Below, piece after piece: positions 1-12,663 of a stretch of 64,000 nucleotides of DNA. The notes beneath the pieces were generated by a model. The model was not told the origin of the DNA. It was given only the letters and a program-made list of their open reading frames with translations, and did not search any database. The position numbers and the translations under genes are program-made. The stretch is from Dioctria linearis (Eukaryota; Arthropoda; Insecta; Diptera; Asilidae), in the NCBI GenBank assembly GCA_963930735.1, contig OZ005741.1, forward strand, positions 152,930,048 through 152,994,047, read 5' to 3'. Each line of letters begins with the position of its first letter. Position 1 is the first letter of the stretch.

Positions 1-826
1 TGTAATATTGTAAAAAAGTTTTCAGAATAAATTGAGTAGTTAACCGAATCGAATGGTTTTTATTTTTCATATAACAACTTAAAATTTTGCTAACTGGCTA
101 GTTCAAATTAAAATTTGTCCGGGAATTATTATACGTAATCAAACAAAGAATCTTCATTCAACAACAATTAGCAGTGAAACCTAGTTCAAAAATAATAATA
201 ATTTCCTTTTTCTATTTGAAGTGCTTGTGACGAAAGCTCGTACCACGAGTAGGCCGCTAACAATCTTCAACGTAGTGGCTAAAAGGGAACTATACGTCTT
301 CTCCAGCATCTTTTCTGCAGTATCGGTGTGAGTCAATTACCACGAGTAGGTAGGAGGCAATTTTAAAGCAGCAAGATAAAAGGACACGAATTCGACTCTT
401 TCAAGCAACACCCGAAAGGTTCCATTTATTCTCGCTATTGGGAAAATTAAGACGTGCGCACCCACGCAATGAAAGTCTTATTTTTAATGTAAGTAAATTT
501 AAACGAAAATATATTCTTTTTCTGAAGAAATAAATAAACTAGAAAGTGACGATAAAGATTATTCTAGTTAGTGGAAACTAATTAAGATATTCAGAAGTGC
601 CTAGATTTAGTATTGAAAATTAAAAAGGCTAAATAAAAAAATTTCTAGGGTTTTTTTTTCATTTTTTAAAAGGAAATGAAGTGAATTAAAATTCTTTAAA
701 ACAAAATCAAGAGTTCAAGAATTAAAAGGAAAAGTTTAGGTGGAAACAAATCGGTTCCTTTTCTCTCTTCATTGAAAGATTTCAAACAAGAAACGTATTT
801 ATCTGAAATTGTTATAGACAGGAAAA
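1..826. other. AT-rich sequence without a recognisable gene
   Basis: No open frame longer than a few dozen codons and no RNA gene is visible. The phrase CCACGAGTAGG occurs twice about 90 bp apart (near 243 and 339), a minor local duplication. This is probably flanking repeat-derived DNA. Confidence 0.5.
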
Positions 827-2770
827 ATGGAACAAATTCAAAATGTGAGTAGTTGTTCTATGTATGTTCTGGCCCAACGTTGTAGCTTTCAGGATATCGC
901 CACAGATGACGCCACCGCCGCTAGGTGGTTTGAGTCCATGTTAAATGTAGGTGTGTGTCTTGACTGTATTGATTTGTGTCTTGGATGTTGGGGATACGAG
1001 ACCAGTTTGGGGATACGAGACCACTTTTAGTGCTCTCCAGCATAGGGAAATAGCATAGGATTTCGATTTTGTTTCTGAAGTTCGCTTATTTTTCATCTCG
1101 AATCTTGGGGATACCAGACCACTTTTAGCACTCTCCAGCATAGGGAAAGAGCATAGGATTTCGATTTTTTTCTGGAGTTCGCTTATTTTTCATCTCGGAC
1201 TCGTAGCCTCTAAGTTGACATTAAGTTTTTCATCTCGAGTTTTGGGGATACGAGATCACCTTCAGTTCTATATATTTGTGAAGGGGTGTAAGCTTTATTG
1301 ATAGAGGTTGCTGGTTAAGTTTGATCTGGTCTTGGAGGCTACAATTTGACCTTGAGGTGCCCCCCTCCTGTGTCTGGGTACTGGAGGTTGGCTGAGAGCT
1401 TTAGTGGCAATATCTGATACTGACTAGGACTGCCTGGGGTGTGTTGAACTGGGCTACGTTACCTGTACCATGGCTTGGGTAGAATGTTTGCGGCTTATGT
1501 GTATTAAGTATTGATGTGAAATACCCTAAGCGAATTATATCGGGGCTGTATACTTGTCAGCGGTACTACGGCTTTCTTGGATGTGTGGTACGGTACTCTT
1601 GGGTGTGTGAAGATTTTGCTTCACTAGTGCCCACACGTAGCAGCATGCTACGGTTTTAGGAAGTTTTTTGGTTCACTTCTGCCCACACGTAGCAGCATGC
1701 TACGGTTTTATGTGTCCACACGTAGCAGCATGCTACGCTTTTCTTGGATATGTGAAGTTTTTGCATCACTTGTGCCCACACGTAGCAGCAAAATGCTACG
1801 GGTTTCTTGGATGTGTGGTACGCCTAAATGTAGGCTTTTGTTGTTTTCAAGTGTTGCGCCTAAATGTAGGCTTTGATTTTGAATTAATATTAGTAATAAT
1901 TAAAGTTAACAGTAGGAAATTTTTGTTCATGCCAATGGATTCTAGATGGTGGGTAGGTGGGGGTATTTATAATAATAGGATAGGGAGGGGGGTAATGAAA
2001 TTTTCATCAGAAATCCCCTACGGGCTCTGGTGTTCGAGATATTAGCGTATTAATAATTCAATTTATTTTTGTTCATGATAATGGATTCTAGATGGTGTGT
2101 GGTGGGAGGGGGGACAAAATTTTCATCAAAAATCCTCTACAGGTTGGAACATGATATCACCTTGCATTGATGTTTTCTTAGCAAATTATTATTATTATTG
2201 GGTCCTGGGGGTGCGTGTTGATGTGAAATGCCTTAAGCGAATTTATACCGGGCCTGTATACTTGTCAGCTTGATTTTGTTATTAGTTCTTTACTTTAGTA
2301 TGTGTGCCTGTGGTATGTTGGGCTGGGCTACAGGGTGGCTGAGGAAACCTAAGGCGTGGATGGAAGGTTGCAGCTGTGTATTTATGTGGATAAGAAATGT
2401 TGTGAAATACCCTAAGTGAATTAGTGTATTTAGTATAAGTAGTAATTCAAGTTAACCCTAGAATATTTTTGTTCATACCAATAGATTCTAGAAGGTGTCA
2501 GTGGGGGTTATAGTTATAGGGGTGAACAATTTTTTTATAAGAAATCCTCTACGGGCAATGGGTTTTGAGATATTAGCGATCTTGCATTTTGAGGTATAAT
2601 TAATAGCACCTAGTAGTAATAATATATTTTTTGTCCATGCCAATAGTATTAGTACTATGGGGGGGGGGGGGATAAAATTTTCATCAGAAATCCTCTACGG
2701 GCTATGGTTTGAGATATTAGCGATCTTACCTTCTCACGTGTAATTAATATTAGTAGCTCAAAAACAAAAA
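827..2770. repeat. Degenerate repeat region, left copy
   Basis: A segment near 840-980 matches 14842-15000 in the same orientation. From about 1880 to 2760 a block of roughly 120-170 bp recurs four times. Its markers are GCCAATGGATTCTAGA, then a G-rich run, then TTTTCATCAGAAATC and TACGGGCT. The same block recurs four times at 15190-15945. Open frames here run through repeats and look accidental. The element these blocks belong to is not identified. They may be an upstream part of the B terminal repeat, which is inference. Confidence 0.6.
1636..1800. repeat. Four hairpin repeats with stem CGTAGCA/TGCTACG
   Basis: Hairpins lie at 1636-1652, 1688-1704, 1721-1737 and 1781-1800. Each has the perfect 7-bp stem CGTAGCA/TGCTACG and is preceded by CCACA. 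The loop is GCA in three copies and GCAAAA in the fourth, so loop length changes while the stem is kept. Confidence 0.75.
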
Positions 2771-3499
2771 AACAACAACAACTATAACCTAAGTTGTGGA
2801 TTAAAGATTTGATGATATTAATCTGTCGGTGTCTTTTATAAACAAGATTGCACCATATGATCATATATCTACAAATAGATCAGGCGAAGTTGATTGGGGC
2901 GACTGTAGGTAGGTATGTTCACTTAGATAAGTAATGGAAAGTATTAAATGTGTAATTTTGCTCTTCAGGTGGAATGCTTCTAATTTTATTCCCTGCATAA
3001 AAAAATTCGCACATTCCAGCAAAGTAAACAAATTCGAAGTTGAATAATGTAAACAAACTCGCACAGCAGCCGAGTAAAGTAAACAAATTGAGCAATTTAT
3101 GTTTTTTAATGTAAGATTCCCAATTTCTTTAGCTGAAAACAACAACAACTGACATTAATCTGTAGGATATGATGTCTTAGATGAGTAGTGGAAGTTATAA
3201 TTCAAAATTTCTTTTGCCGAAAAACAACAACAACAACAACTATAACGTAAGTTGGGGTCTGTAGGTGTTTTTTATTAACAAGAGTGATCACGTTATGATA
3301 TTCGATGTGTAAAAATTGATCACGGCTGCTTGGGATGGTAAGACACATGAAATCATTAGAAGTAATGGAAATTAAAGTGTTAGAAAAGGTGGCCAGGTGG
3401 CTGGTAATTTGATATCTTGGGTAAACAAATATAGCCGAGTAAAGCAGACAAATTGAGCGATTAATGTTTTTTTGTATCAAGGAGCTTATATTGAAAAGT
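2771..3499. repeat. Duplicated AT-rich segment, no gene
   Basis: Two related stretches begin with an AACAACAACAACTATAAC run near 2770 and 3225. Each is followed by similar text about 70 bp long containing AAGTTG and a TTTTATnAACAAGA motif. Short minus-strand frames here include the repeat and show no domain. Confidence 0.45.
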
Positions 3500-3830
3500 C
3501 TTACATTTTATGAAGAATTTTTTTTTATTTTCAATCAAATCTCTCAATCAATCATACTGTTATGCGATTTGATTAATCCCCGATATCATAGTTCACATGA
3601 AGCTGATAAGAATATGATAATTTTATCTTCATACTATTGGGACAGGTTGTTTACTTACCATTAAGTTGAGAGAGGGTCAAATTAAAAGCTTTGATAGAAA
3701 AATACTGTGTTATGATATTAATGTGGTATGATATGTTGTCTGAGGTGAGTAGTGGAAGTTGTATGGGATCTATGAATAAGCAATAAAATCCTAATTAGCA
3801 ATCTCGCTGGATATTTATTCATCTTTGAAT

Positions 3831-4847
3831 TGTAACGTATGACTTAGTACATGTAATATAAATTGAATTCCTCATTAACTATCGAAGATCCTTATAAATA
3901 ATCAATAAATCGTAATAATTAAGAAAAACTTATAAATAATCAATAAATAATAATAATTAAAAAAAAAACTTATAAATAATTAATAAATCATAATCGCAAT
4001 TAATGAAAATGAAATGAACGTAATCATCGACACAACCTCAATATACAAAATTAAATAATGAATAGTTTTATAAAAATAAAAGAAACAAATGTAATTAACG
4101 ATGTCAATTAATTAAAAGCAACCAGAATGTGCAACATCTAAGACAAATTAGCTGTGGTCCAGTACTAAGGTCGATAGTGAGAAACCCTACGAATGTCCAA
4201 ATTAAAATTCCCATCTAAAAAATATGGGGAATACTTTTTCTACGGACGTGGACGTGGGTCGAGGCCGTTTCCGGCGAGTCTGCGAAAAAAGAGTAACGAA
4301 GTTACGAGAAGCAGAACAATAGAAAAATTTTAAAAAAAGTTGAAGGTTTATTTTTAAAACAAAATTTAACGAGGAAAAGGAATGTGGAAAACTTGAACTC
4401 GCCCGCTGAAAATAGAAGTGCGAACGTAATTAGACCCTCAGCAGCCAATTAAGGCGAGACGCCCAAATTGGATAGCGAGAGCGCAGCACATGGACCGCGA
4501 AATTTCACCAAGCATCACCATATACACTCACTAACAATTAATTAAATATACAAAAATACTGCTATATAACAACCAACTAACAATTAATTAAATATATATA
4601 ACAAAATTCTAATTATAACTAATTAGCTTAGCATTGTAGTTTAAGGACGGCCGTAGGGTTTTCTAGATTAAAATTGAAAAATCGAAAGTTATGCCCTATG
4701 TAAAAGGATCTTGGAGGCAAATTAAATGAAAGAACTATTCTCATGAGCATACTCAAACGGTTTTATTATTCATTAATAATTATCATGCGTGAATGTGATG
4801 GAACCCATGTAAGCCACAATTATCCATCCTTAGAAATATGGCTTACA
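3831..4847 (+). repeat. 5' LTR of element A
   Basis: This 1017-bp direct repeat matches 12664-13689 along its length with scattered substitutions and small indels. It begins TGTAACG and ends CTTACA, so the termini are inverted (TGTAA/TTACA). Confidence 0.92.
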
Positions 4848-4850
4848 TTT

Positions 4851-4868
4851 TGGGGGCTCAACCGGGAT
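4851..4868 (+). promoter_or_regulatory. Primer binding site of element A, tRNA-Pro-like
   Basis: TGGGGGCTCAACCGGGAT lies 3 nt after the LTR. It differs at two positions from the tRNA-Pro primer site used by gammaretroviruses. The identity of the insect tRNA is inference. Confidence 0.7.
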
Positions 4869-6180
4869 CTTTTAGTCTGAATTATAATTGCATTTAAATT
4901 ATTAACCTTATAAACTAATTATTTCTTTAAAATATATCCTCAATTACAATTCTAAGTGGAGAGAACAAAAATTGTTGACTCAAAGTGTAGCCCCACCGAA
5001 AAAAAGAGGAAAAAAGTAATTTTACCAAGTTCTAACAAAAAAAAACAAGGTTGCTGAATTTTGCAGTCATAATTACATGCAGCAGCTGCAAGCATGCCTA
5101 CTGATTGTGCTGGCAAAGCCGGTCTTCATAAAGAGCAAGACATTTCAAAGCGGATCCAGTGATCATTAAGTTAATAAAGGTGATTCGTATTCCCTTTTAA
5201 AAAGTAAAAGAAAGTGTCATAAATTTAAATTTTATTTTCAATTTAGTATAAGTTGCATGTTATCAAACATTTCAGAATTGCATTGTTAGTATTTTCTGCC
5301 TCCAATAGGTTCACAATTTCACATGGTGCCTAGCGCTGTTCGATTCCCAGGGTGAGCAATAACTTCATTTAGTACAGTGTTTACTTAGTTGTTTATTTCA
5401 GTCAGTGCCACAAAGAAATAGTTATTCTCGATTCTGGTTGATTTATTGAATCCTATCAGCGCTAATTATTTACGAGTTCACATAAATTGTCAAATGGAAT
5501 GAAATAGGTGGTAAGTGTCGCTTATTTTGACCAGTTGTTGCCTAGAAGTGACATATCGATTAGAATCACAAAGCATTAATTTTTCTAAAGAACTCTTAGA
5601 TGTAATAATGCCTAATATGATTTGACAGCAATAATTTTAGAGCCCAATCTCTTGTTTTAAGAAGCCTGTAAAAGTGGCAGCCTATTTTTGCTGATTCATG
5701 CATGACGCTACGTTGTTGTTAAGTTTTTTTTTTACCATTTAGAATTATCAAAATAAATAGTTAACCTATATGAATTTAATTTATAATCAGTACCTAGGCG
5801 TAGTACATACATGTACATACATATGTACATCCCGAAAATGAATTATTGGCATCGCGTATGCAACGTTAATTTTTAATTTTCTTTTTGCGTGATTTCTGCG
5901 CTGGGCTGCATAATAGTACTGCAATTTACAATTATCGTGAGCTTTTTAACACTCGATTTGGTCGATTTTAGTGCTTTAGTAAGTCAAAAAAAAAAATGTA
6001 CTATACATATATATAGATATCTACAAATGCGTAGTCATTCGCAATAACATATTCCGGCTTATGGCTGGCTTTGGTACTATCCAAGTATAATTGGGTATAC
6101 ATATTTAAGTACTTCCTTTTCGAATTACAATAGATTATTCAACGTTAACCTTCATAGTAAATAAAGTTAATGCAACCAAA
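4869..6180 (+). other. Leader of element A, no gene seen
   Basis: About 1.3 kb of AT-rich leader lies between the primer site and the first gag codons. No long open frame, tandem repeat or RNA gene is visible. A string resembling a Pol III B-box near 5336 is discussed among the rejected items. Confidence 0.5.
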
Positions 6181-7844
6181 ATGTCCTTTCAGCTAATAGC
6201 GAGCTTTTGTGCTGACTGTGACATTAAGTATGAGATGCGCTGCCGAAATGTCCCGCCTGAAAATTATACCATGAAGGTAGATGCACGTGGTGGAGCAAAC
6301 AATTAAAAAAGGAGGCACATACTGATCCCTCCTCTCTCGTAATTAAATCTTACCTGTCTTTTGATGAAGATCTCGAGTGCTGTGAAGAACTACTATCCGA
6401 ATTAGGTGAAGATTGTAACTGCGAAAACTTTTACAGTGAGGTTGTCTCTGTTAGGTTGGGATTCCTTCAAAACCGGCTCAAGAGAATTTTTCCGTATGAT
6501 ACAGATAAAATTTCGCTAAAAGAGACCCTTAGGAAGAAGGCACAAGTTTTAATTCGAAAGCTCGAAATGGCTCAATACAAGAAGTGGAAGTCTAATTTTG
6601 TAAATGTGCCTAGTCCGAGTTCCTTCAGGGCCAGAGTGGAAAATTTAAATTTGGACAGAGAGGCAGAGGAGATTGAACATACCACTTACAATCCACCTGA
6701 TATTGCTTCAAAAGGTGAGCCCGTGGCAAAGCCATTTGATGATCAAGAATTTGATAAATTCCCAAAAGGCCATCTAGGAGCCAATCTTAAAGGCGAACGT
6801 AACATGAATTCTACTATTGATCAGCATTTAAGCAAGATTAGGAATTCAGAGATCCCTTCTTATTTTCGAAATAACCTCCCAACCTATACAAGTGGGGATT
6901 AAAATTTACCGGCGATGATGACAGTTCAGCATCGTGTTTCCTACAACGTGTTGCAGACAATGCACGATCTAGGCATGTAAATGAGCTTAACCTTCTACAC
7001 TCAATCTCAGATCTTCTAGATGGATCCGCGTTAAGATGGTTTGGTAGAAAGCGAGATACAATTTTAGATTATACAGAATTCGTAAAACGTTTCCTAAATG
7101 AATTCGAGCCGTTGCTGCAAACTGATCACTTGCTAGAGTTTTTAAGGAACCCTAAACAAAAGGACTCAGAGTCAATTGTCCAATATATTTCTTTTATGGA
7201 AGATCAATTCTTGCGCCTCCCACGAATCCCCCCAGAGAAGGACAGAGTGACCATAATAAGGCGGAATCTACGGCTTAAGCTTATACGTGCTTTGGCGCTT
7301 ATGGAATTCGCTTCTGTTGACGACCTTGAAGAGAATCGTAGGAAAATAGAAGTGAGCGAAGCTCAAGCCAATGCTAATTTGGATAATTTTAAGAATTAGG
7401 GTGATTTCACTAGGCCATGGACCCACCATTCAAGTTTCGCATCGCGTACATATGGAAATCCGAATGTGAGATCTTATGAGCAAGATATTTCCAGACCAAC
7501 GCGCCTTAGCTTCCAATCATTCTAACTCAAATTATTCAAATAACATTCGCCATACCACAAATATGAACAAAACCTTTAGAACCGGAAATTACGATATGGG
7601 AGCTAGCTTCCAAAATTGGAATGATAAGAGGGTCTCAAACCACCCGTCGAGGGATCACGCTACTAATAACAATAAAGTCATAAATATTAATTATGTCGAC
7701 TCGCCTCAGTTAAAACAGTTAGAACCGTGGGGTTTTCATTATCCTAAGTCTATCCGAGATGATAGTTCCATCAACGCCATAAGAGATCAGGTTACATACG
7801 ACGATAAGAATGTTAGAGAAAGCTCAACACGAGGAGCAAAATAA
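6181..7844 (+). pseudogene. gag of element A, broken
   Basis: Gag would form the particle shell. The pieces lie in different frames: a 41-codon start at 6181-6306, an open stretch about 6345-6902, a capsid-like stretch about 6896-7399, and a polar tail at 7476-7844. The capsid piece contains LRWFGRKRD and then a helix-rich segment, typical of Ty3/Gypsy capsids. The junction at about 6900 is a simple one-base frame change. I see no CCHC zinc knuckle in the tail, which fits some Gypsy lineages or may be decay. It is followed directly by a protease fragment. Confidence 0.75.
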
Positions 7845-7904
7845 CAATCGGAAAACCGAACAGGAGCAGTACCCAAATGGACCAGTACCGCTCCAAGCCC
7901 ATCA

Positions 7905-8349
7905 GGTCCATTGAACCCACGCCCCTACCTTAACGTTCGAATTTTATGATCTGAAGTGAAGGGTCTCCTTGATTCAGGAGCAAATGTGTCTATAGTTGCT
8001 AACCCTGGAATAAAATTCTTAGAGGCTATGGAGTTATCACTGCAAAAGGGGGGAGGGGGGGCATTCCACTATAAGAACCGTAGATAATTCTCATCATGAA
8101 ATAATTGGATACTTTAACGTTCCCATTGAATTTAAAAGGGAGTTAAAGATAATAACAATGTTGGCAGTCCCAACGTTACCACACAAATTTATCCTTGGAA
8201 TCGATTTATGGAATGCATTTCAATTAACTTTAGAGCGCAGATCCGGTATAGAATGGGTTTGCTACAACCTTTCCATTAATGAAAGACCCATTGATGATAG
8301 TATTGGGACTCGTTCGCCAACATCGATAAATCGAAAACTGCGTAAATGA
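7905..8349 (+). pseudogene. Protease fragment of element A
   Basis: The translation near 7960 contains LLDSGANVSIV, the D-S/T-G active-site turn of retroviral aspartic proteases. The frame is lost in a G-rich run at about 8045-8065. The downstream piece (8158-8349) contains FILGIDLWNAF, matching the conserved second half (ILGxD) of the fold. The enzyme would have matured the Gag-Pol polyprotein. It lies just upstream of RT. Confidence 0.75.
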
Positions 8350-8394
8350 ATTTAATAAGCTCGATAGAGCGGAGTTAGGAAGAACTGATTTTAT

Positions 8395-9300
8395 TGTCCA
8401 CGATATAGATACAGGCGATGCGCAGCCGATAGTTCAGCGGGGCTATGAAGTATCGCCGGCGGTACAAGCTAGACTAGGTAGGAAGCTAGATAGGATGAAG
8501 GCACTGGGAGTAATAGAGCCGTCGATTAGCCCCTGGTGCTCACCAGCGGTACTAGTAAAGAAATCGAATGGCAAAGACCGCCTTTGTATAGACAGCCGTA
8601 AACTGAATTCGGTTACTAAAAAATGTGCTTATCCATTACCCAGAATCACAGAAATCCTTAGTCGACTAAATAAAGCGAGATATTTATGCTCAATTGACTT
8701 GAAGGATGCATTCTGGCAAATGCCCTAGACGGAGACTGATAAGGAGAAGACTGCCTTCTCAGTGCCCGGACACGGCTTGTGGCAATTCGTTGTCATGCCG
8801 TTCGGACTCACGAATAGTCCGGCTATCCAGCAGAGGCTGATGGACAGATTATTTGGTCCAACAGACCAAAATATTTTTACATATCTAGATGACTTAATTA
8901 TAGCCACGGAATCATTCGAAGAGCACATCGATACTTTAGAACGTGTAGCGTATCGTTTATATCAAGCCAATCTAACTATCAACAGGCAAAAATGTCAATT
9001 TTTCCGTACTAGTTTAAAATACTTGGGCTATATATGTAGTTGACTCGAGTGGATTGAGGACAGACCCAGAAAAAATTCAAGTTATGCTCGACTTCCCCCG
9101 AACGAAAAACTATACCGAATTGAAACGATTTATTGGGTTATTTCCATACCTTATTTCGCCCAAATAGCCTCGCCATTTTATAACTTAACCAAGGGTGGGA
9201 AGAAACGCCAACAACTTGAATGGAAAGAAGAAGCTGAGAAAGCCTTCCTCGAACTAAAATCGGCATTGGATAAAACTCCTGTCCTTATTTCGCCAGACTA
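8395..9300 (+). pseudogene. Reverse transcriptase of element A, broken
   Basis: RT copies element RNA into DNA. The frame includes VIEPSISPWCSPAVLVKK, then RLCIDSRKLN, then CSIDLKDAFWQMP with the first catalytic Asp, and TYLDDLIIA with the YLDD box. A TAG at 8726-8728 interrupts directly after FWQMP. Both sides are in the same frame, so this is a single nonsense change. The frame stops again at 9043. Connection-domain text continues, shifted, to about 9300, where element E intervenes. A 20-odd-bp stretch (CTAAGC…TATACAGTG) is duplicated at about 9298-9340. Confidence 0.88.
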
Positions 9301-9345
9301 AGCGCTTTTTATACAGTGACTAAGCCTTTTTTTATACAGTGCGAT

Positions 9346-10444
9346 CATTGCCTTCTTTATTACAGGCCGTGGCGATATAAAATACACATGTATGAGAAAC
9401 GTGCTGTTTGAAAGCTTTTATGGAAAAACAAACACGTTTCATGTTTCAAAATTTATGTAAAAGAAACAATGCTTCTGGTGACGATAATTCTAACGCCTAT
9501 TTATAGGTCAAAATGTTTTCTTTTAGGGGAAAAAACGAATTGCAATTATTTGAACAAAATTACGCAGTTTTTCTGTATTTTCTTAAACTCTACCCAATTT
9601 GCTGTGAAATGAGAGTAAAACTTTCGCTCAAGACGAAAGTTAGTTTTTTAAACTTGAAGTCTATTTCCCCTGCAAAGCATGAATATAGTTTTCTAATGAA
9701 TGACAACATCAAATGCATAATAATTAAACTTATCAATTAAATGTAATAATTAAATAATAATTAATAATTACATTACATTTGTTTGTTAGACTTTATAAAA
9801 ACATTCATTTTAAGTTTTTGACCATCAAATTGATATTCTCTAATTTTGAAAAATAAAACAGAGTAGGTACTCCTCGAATTGTAGCGAAGGCTTTCTTTCT
9901 TTCTCTTTTCGCTTCAAATGACAACAGAATGACATAGGTATTGGAGGTAAAAAAAAGTGAAAATTATTGTTTTGTGGAGCCCAACAAACAAATCTGATGC
10001 AATTGAAAGAAATTTAATTATTATATTAAGATCATACGTTTAATTATTATGTATTTAAATTTTTCATTCAATAGAAAATCATATTCGTGATTTTCAGGGG
10101 AAAGAGACTTCAAACTTAAAACAGAACGTTCGGCTTGAGCGAAAGCTGTACTCTCATTACACAGCGAATTGGGTAGAGTTTAATAAAATGCAGAAACTCT
10201 TCGTAATATTGTTCAAATAATTACATTTAGGTTTTTTTCCCTAAAAGTAAACATTTTGACCTATAAATAGGCGTTAGAATTATCGTCACCAGAGCGTTGT
10301 TTATTGTACATAAATTTTTAAACATGAAACGTGTTTGTTTTTCCATAATGCGCAATGCTAAAAGCTTTCAAACCGGCACGTTTCTCATACATATACAAGT
10401 AAAGAAAAGTTTTAGCGGCACGGCCTGTAATAAAGAAGGCAATG
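9346..10444. mobile_element. Foldback element E inserted in element A pol
   Basis: Long inverted repeats of roughly 350-500 bp face each other. The ends are CATTGCCTTCTTTATTACAG at 9346 and its complement ending at 10444. The insertion is flanked by the perfect 7-bp repeat GTGCGAT (9339-9345 and 10445-10451). Removing E and one repeat restores the RNase H codons for FIQCDAS. A 75-codon frame inside (9513-9740) shows no transposase motif. The superfamily is uncertain. A 7-bp duplication is unusual, since hAT elements make 8 bp. Confidence 0.88.
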
Positions 10445-10451
10445 GTGCGAT

Positions 10452-11075
10452 GCATCTAATCGAGCTGTAGGAAGTGTGCTTTTCCAAAAGGATGATAAAA
10501 CTGATGACGACCATTCCATAGCATATGTTTGTCGCAAACTTCGCGGCGCAGAAATAAACTACTCAGTCACTGAGAAGGAGTGCCTCAGTATAATATTTAC
10601 TATCGAAAAGTTAAGAGGTTTTCTTGAAGGATATAAGTTTTTCATCCTGACAGGCCGCTCACCCCTAACTTGGCTTTTTCGACAACAAAATATTACCGGG
10701 CGTTTAGCACGCTGGATTCTCCGATTACAACATTTCGAATTTGAAATAAAGTGCGTAAAAGGAAAAAATAATGTAGTCCCGGACGCGCCCTCGAGGATTC
10801 CGGAGATTAGTCTAATAGACTACGTTCCAAATTATGAAGACAATTGGTACCACAGCATGGTCGATAAGATTAAAACGAATTCATTGGATGTATTGAACTG
10901 GAAAATTGAAAATGGTAGATTACTTATGAAGCCCAAGGACGACTTAAGACGAGTACAAGAAGAAAAATGGAGAGTAGTTGTGCCTGAGTCCAATCGATTT
11001 AAGATTATGAAAGAATGTCACGATTCTCTTTTCGCTGCTCATCTGGGTGTTAGAAAACTCTACAGCGCGTACTAG
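10452..11075 (+). pseudogene. RNase H and start of integrase, element A
   Basis: The frame resumes directly after element E with CDAS, the first RNase H Asp motif. It continues with YSVTEKECLSI, LTGRSPLTWLF (usual form TDHxxL, so the Asp is replaced by Gly) and VPDAPSR (usual form ADALSR). RNase H would remove the RNA template strand. The last part contains HDSLFAAHLGV, the first half of the integrase zinc-binding HHCC domain. It ends at a stop at 11073-11075, after which integrase continues in another frame. Confidence 0.85.
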
Positions 11076-11119
11076 ATCGTTATTACTGGCCGGGAATTTC
11101 GAAAGATGTCTCGAATTAA

Positions 11120-12040
11120 GTGCGAAAATGTGAAACATGCCTCAAGTCAAAGCCCACTACGAAACCACCATTTGGTTCAATGGGCAAATTTAAGGAAGTC
11201 ACGCGTTCATGGCAAATGATTGCACTCGACCTAATAGGTCCCTTACCAAGATCGACGCAGGGAAACACCTTCCTGCTCGTCGTTTGCGATTGGTTCACGA
11301 AGATGCCATGTTTATTTCCGATTCGCAGAGCGACGGCAATGAAAGTCTCAGAGATCGTAGAAAATCGAGTTTTACTGGAATATGGGGTACCTGAGATCGT
11401 AATTTCCGACAATGGTCGACAGTTCGACTCCAGTGAGTTTCGGAAACTACTCAAAAATTATGGAATAAAGAAATTCTGGTTAAACTGTAGGTATCATCCG
11501 CGTAACAACTTTTCAGAGCGATGGAATAAAGTTATTGGTAGCGCTCTTAGATCATACATTAGTGATAATCACAAGATTTGGGATCGGGAAATTGGACCAA
11601 TAACTGTTGCTCTACACACTGCCGTGAATAGCATAACCGGCCATTCCCCTTTCTTTCTCAACTTCGGGAGAGAGCTCTCAGCTTCCGACTACGAACTTTA
11701 TGATCGCGTAGAAGGATCACCTTTAATCCACCGAACTAATTTCTTATCAAAATTAGAATCACTATACGATGAAATCTATAAAAGAATTTTAAAGGCATAC
11801 GAGACTAATAAAAAATATTTTGATCGCAACAAGATATCGTATAAATTCAATATAGGCGATACAGTTTATAAACGCAATTATGTTTTGTCTGAGGCTGCAA
11901 ACAATTTTTCTTACAAGCTAGCACCTAAGTTTATTAAATACATTGTTGCAGATAAGAAATCGGATTTAGTATACCGCTTAATGAATGAATTAGGAAATAA
12001 TCTCGGCTGGTGGCACATTAAGGATATAAAACATGTGTAG
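11120..12040 (+). pseudogene. Integrase of element A
   Basis: A 306-codon frame carries the rest of integrase, the enzyme that inserts the cDNA. It starts in the CETC half of the zinc-binding domain. It then shows ALDLIGPLP (first catalytic Asp), ISDNGRQF (second Asp) and FSERWNKVIG (Glu), the DDE triad with usual spacing. The C-terminal part has FNIGDTVYKRNY and a basic tail. The frame is separated from the upstream piece by a shift at about 11075-11120, so it is part of a broken pol. Confidence 0.88.
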
Positions 12041-12663
12041 GGTAGATTAGAGCTTAAGGAATTAGAAGAGTTGATAATTAATTAGACATAAGATAAACAT
12101 TGCTTTTAAACCGAATAGTTTATGTATGATGAATAAGATCAGCCAGGGTCTACAGCTCTCTCCTATCTTGGTGAAACTCGGATATGAGTTCAGTTTAGCT
12201 GCTCCTTATCGCTAAAAGTTCTATAAGACTTACAATTAGGCAGAAAAAAAAATCACAATCCGAATCGAACATGCGCGTACCCAATTTAATCCTAATACTA
12301 AAAAAAAAATATATATATATATATTTTAATATTGGAGATCAATCAAGTTTTGGTAAAGAAATAAATTTTGATTATCTCACTATGCAGCTTATTATTAAAT
12401 TATTAACACGCCGAGGATTAAAACTCAGCATGCACTATGCTCAGTTGAAAATCACGCCAATTTTAACAACATATAATTTACTATTGCCTTAATGCCTCGG
12501 GACATACTAAAGTATACTGAGGACGTAGTAACTGGTATCCGCTTTGAATATGATAGTATATATAGCGAGTGAATGTACACCAGGAGCACACCTAATGTAC
12601 ATATAATAAAAAAAAAATACACATTTTCATATCTCTTCTTTTTTTACCCACCAATGGGGAGAA
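12041..12663 (+). other. 3' untranslated region and polypurine tract of element A
   Basis: No gene is present. The purine-rich GGGGAGAA lies directly before the 3' LTR (12656-12663) and would prime plus-strand DNA synthesis. An (AT)n run lies near 12308. Confidence 0.65.

Noticed and set aside
5320..5360. tRNA-like B-box GTTCGATTCCC
   Set aside because: No A-box, acceptor stem or cloverleaf can be drawn around it, and it lies in the leader of element A.
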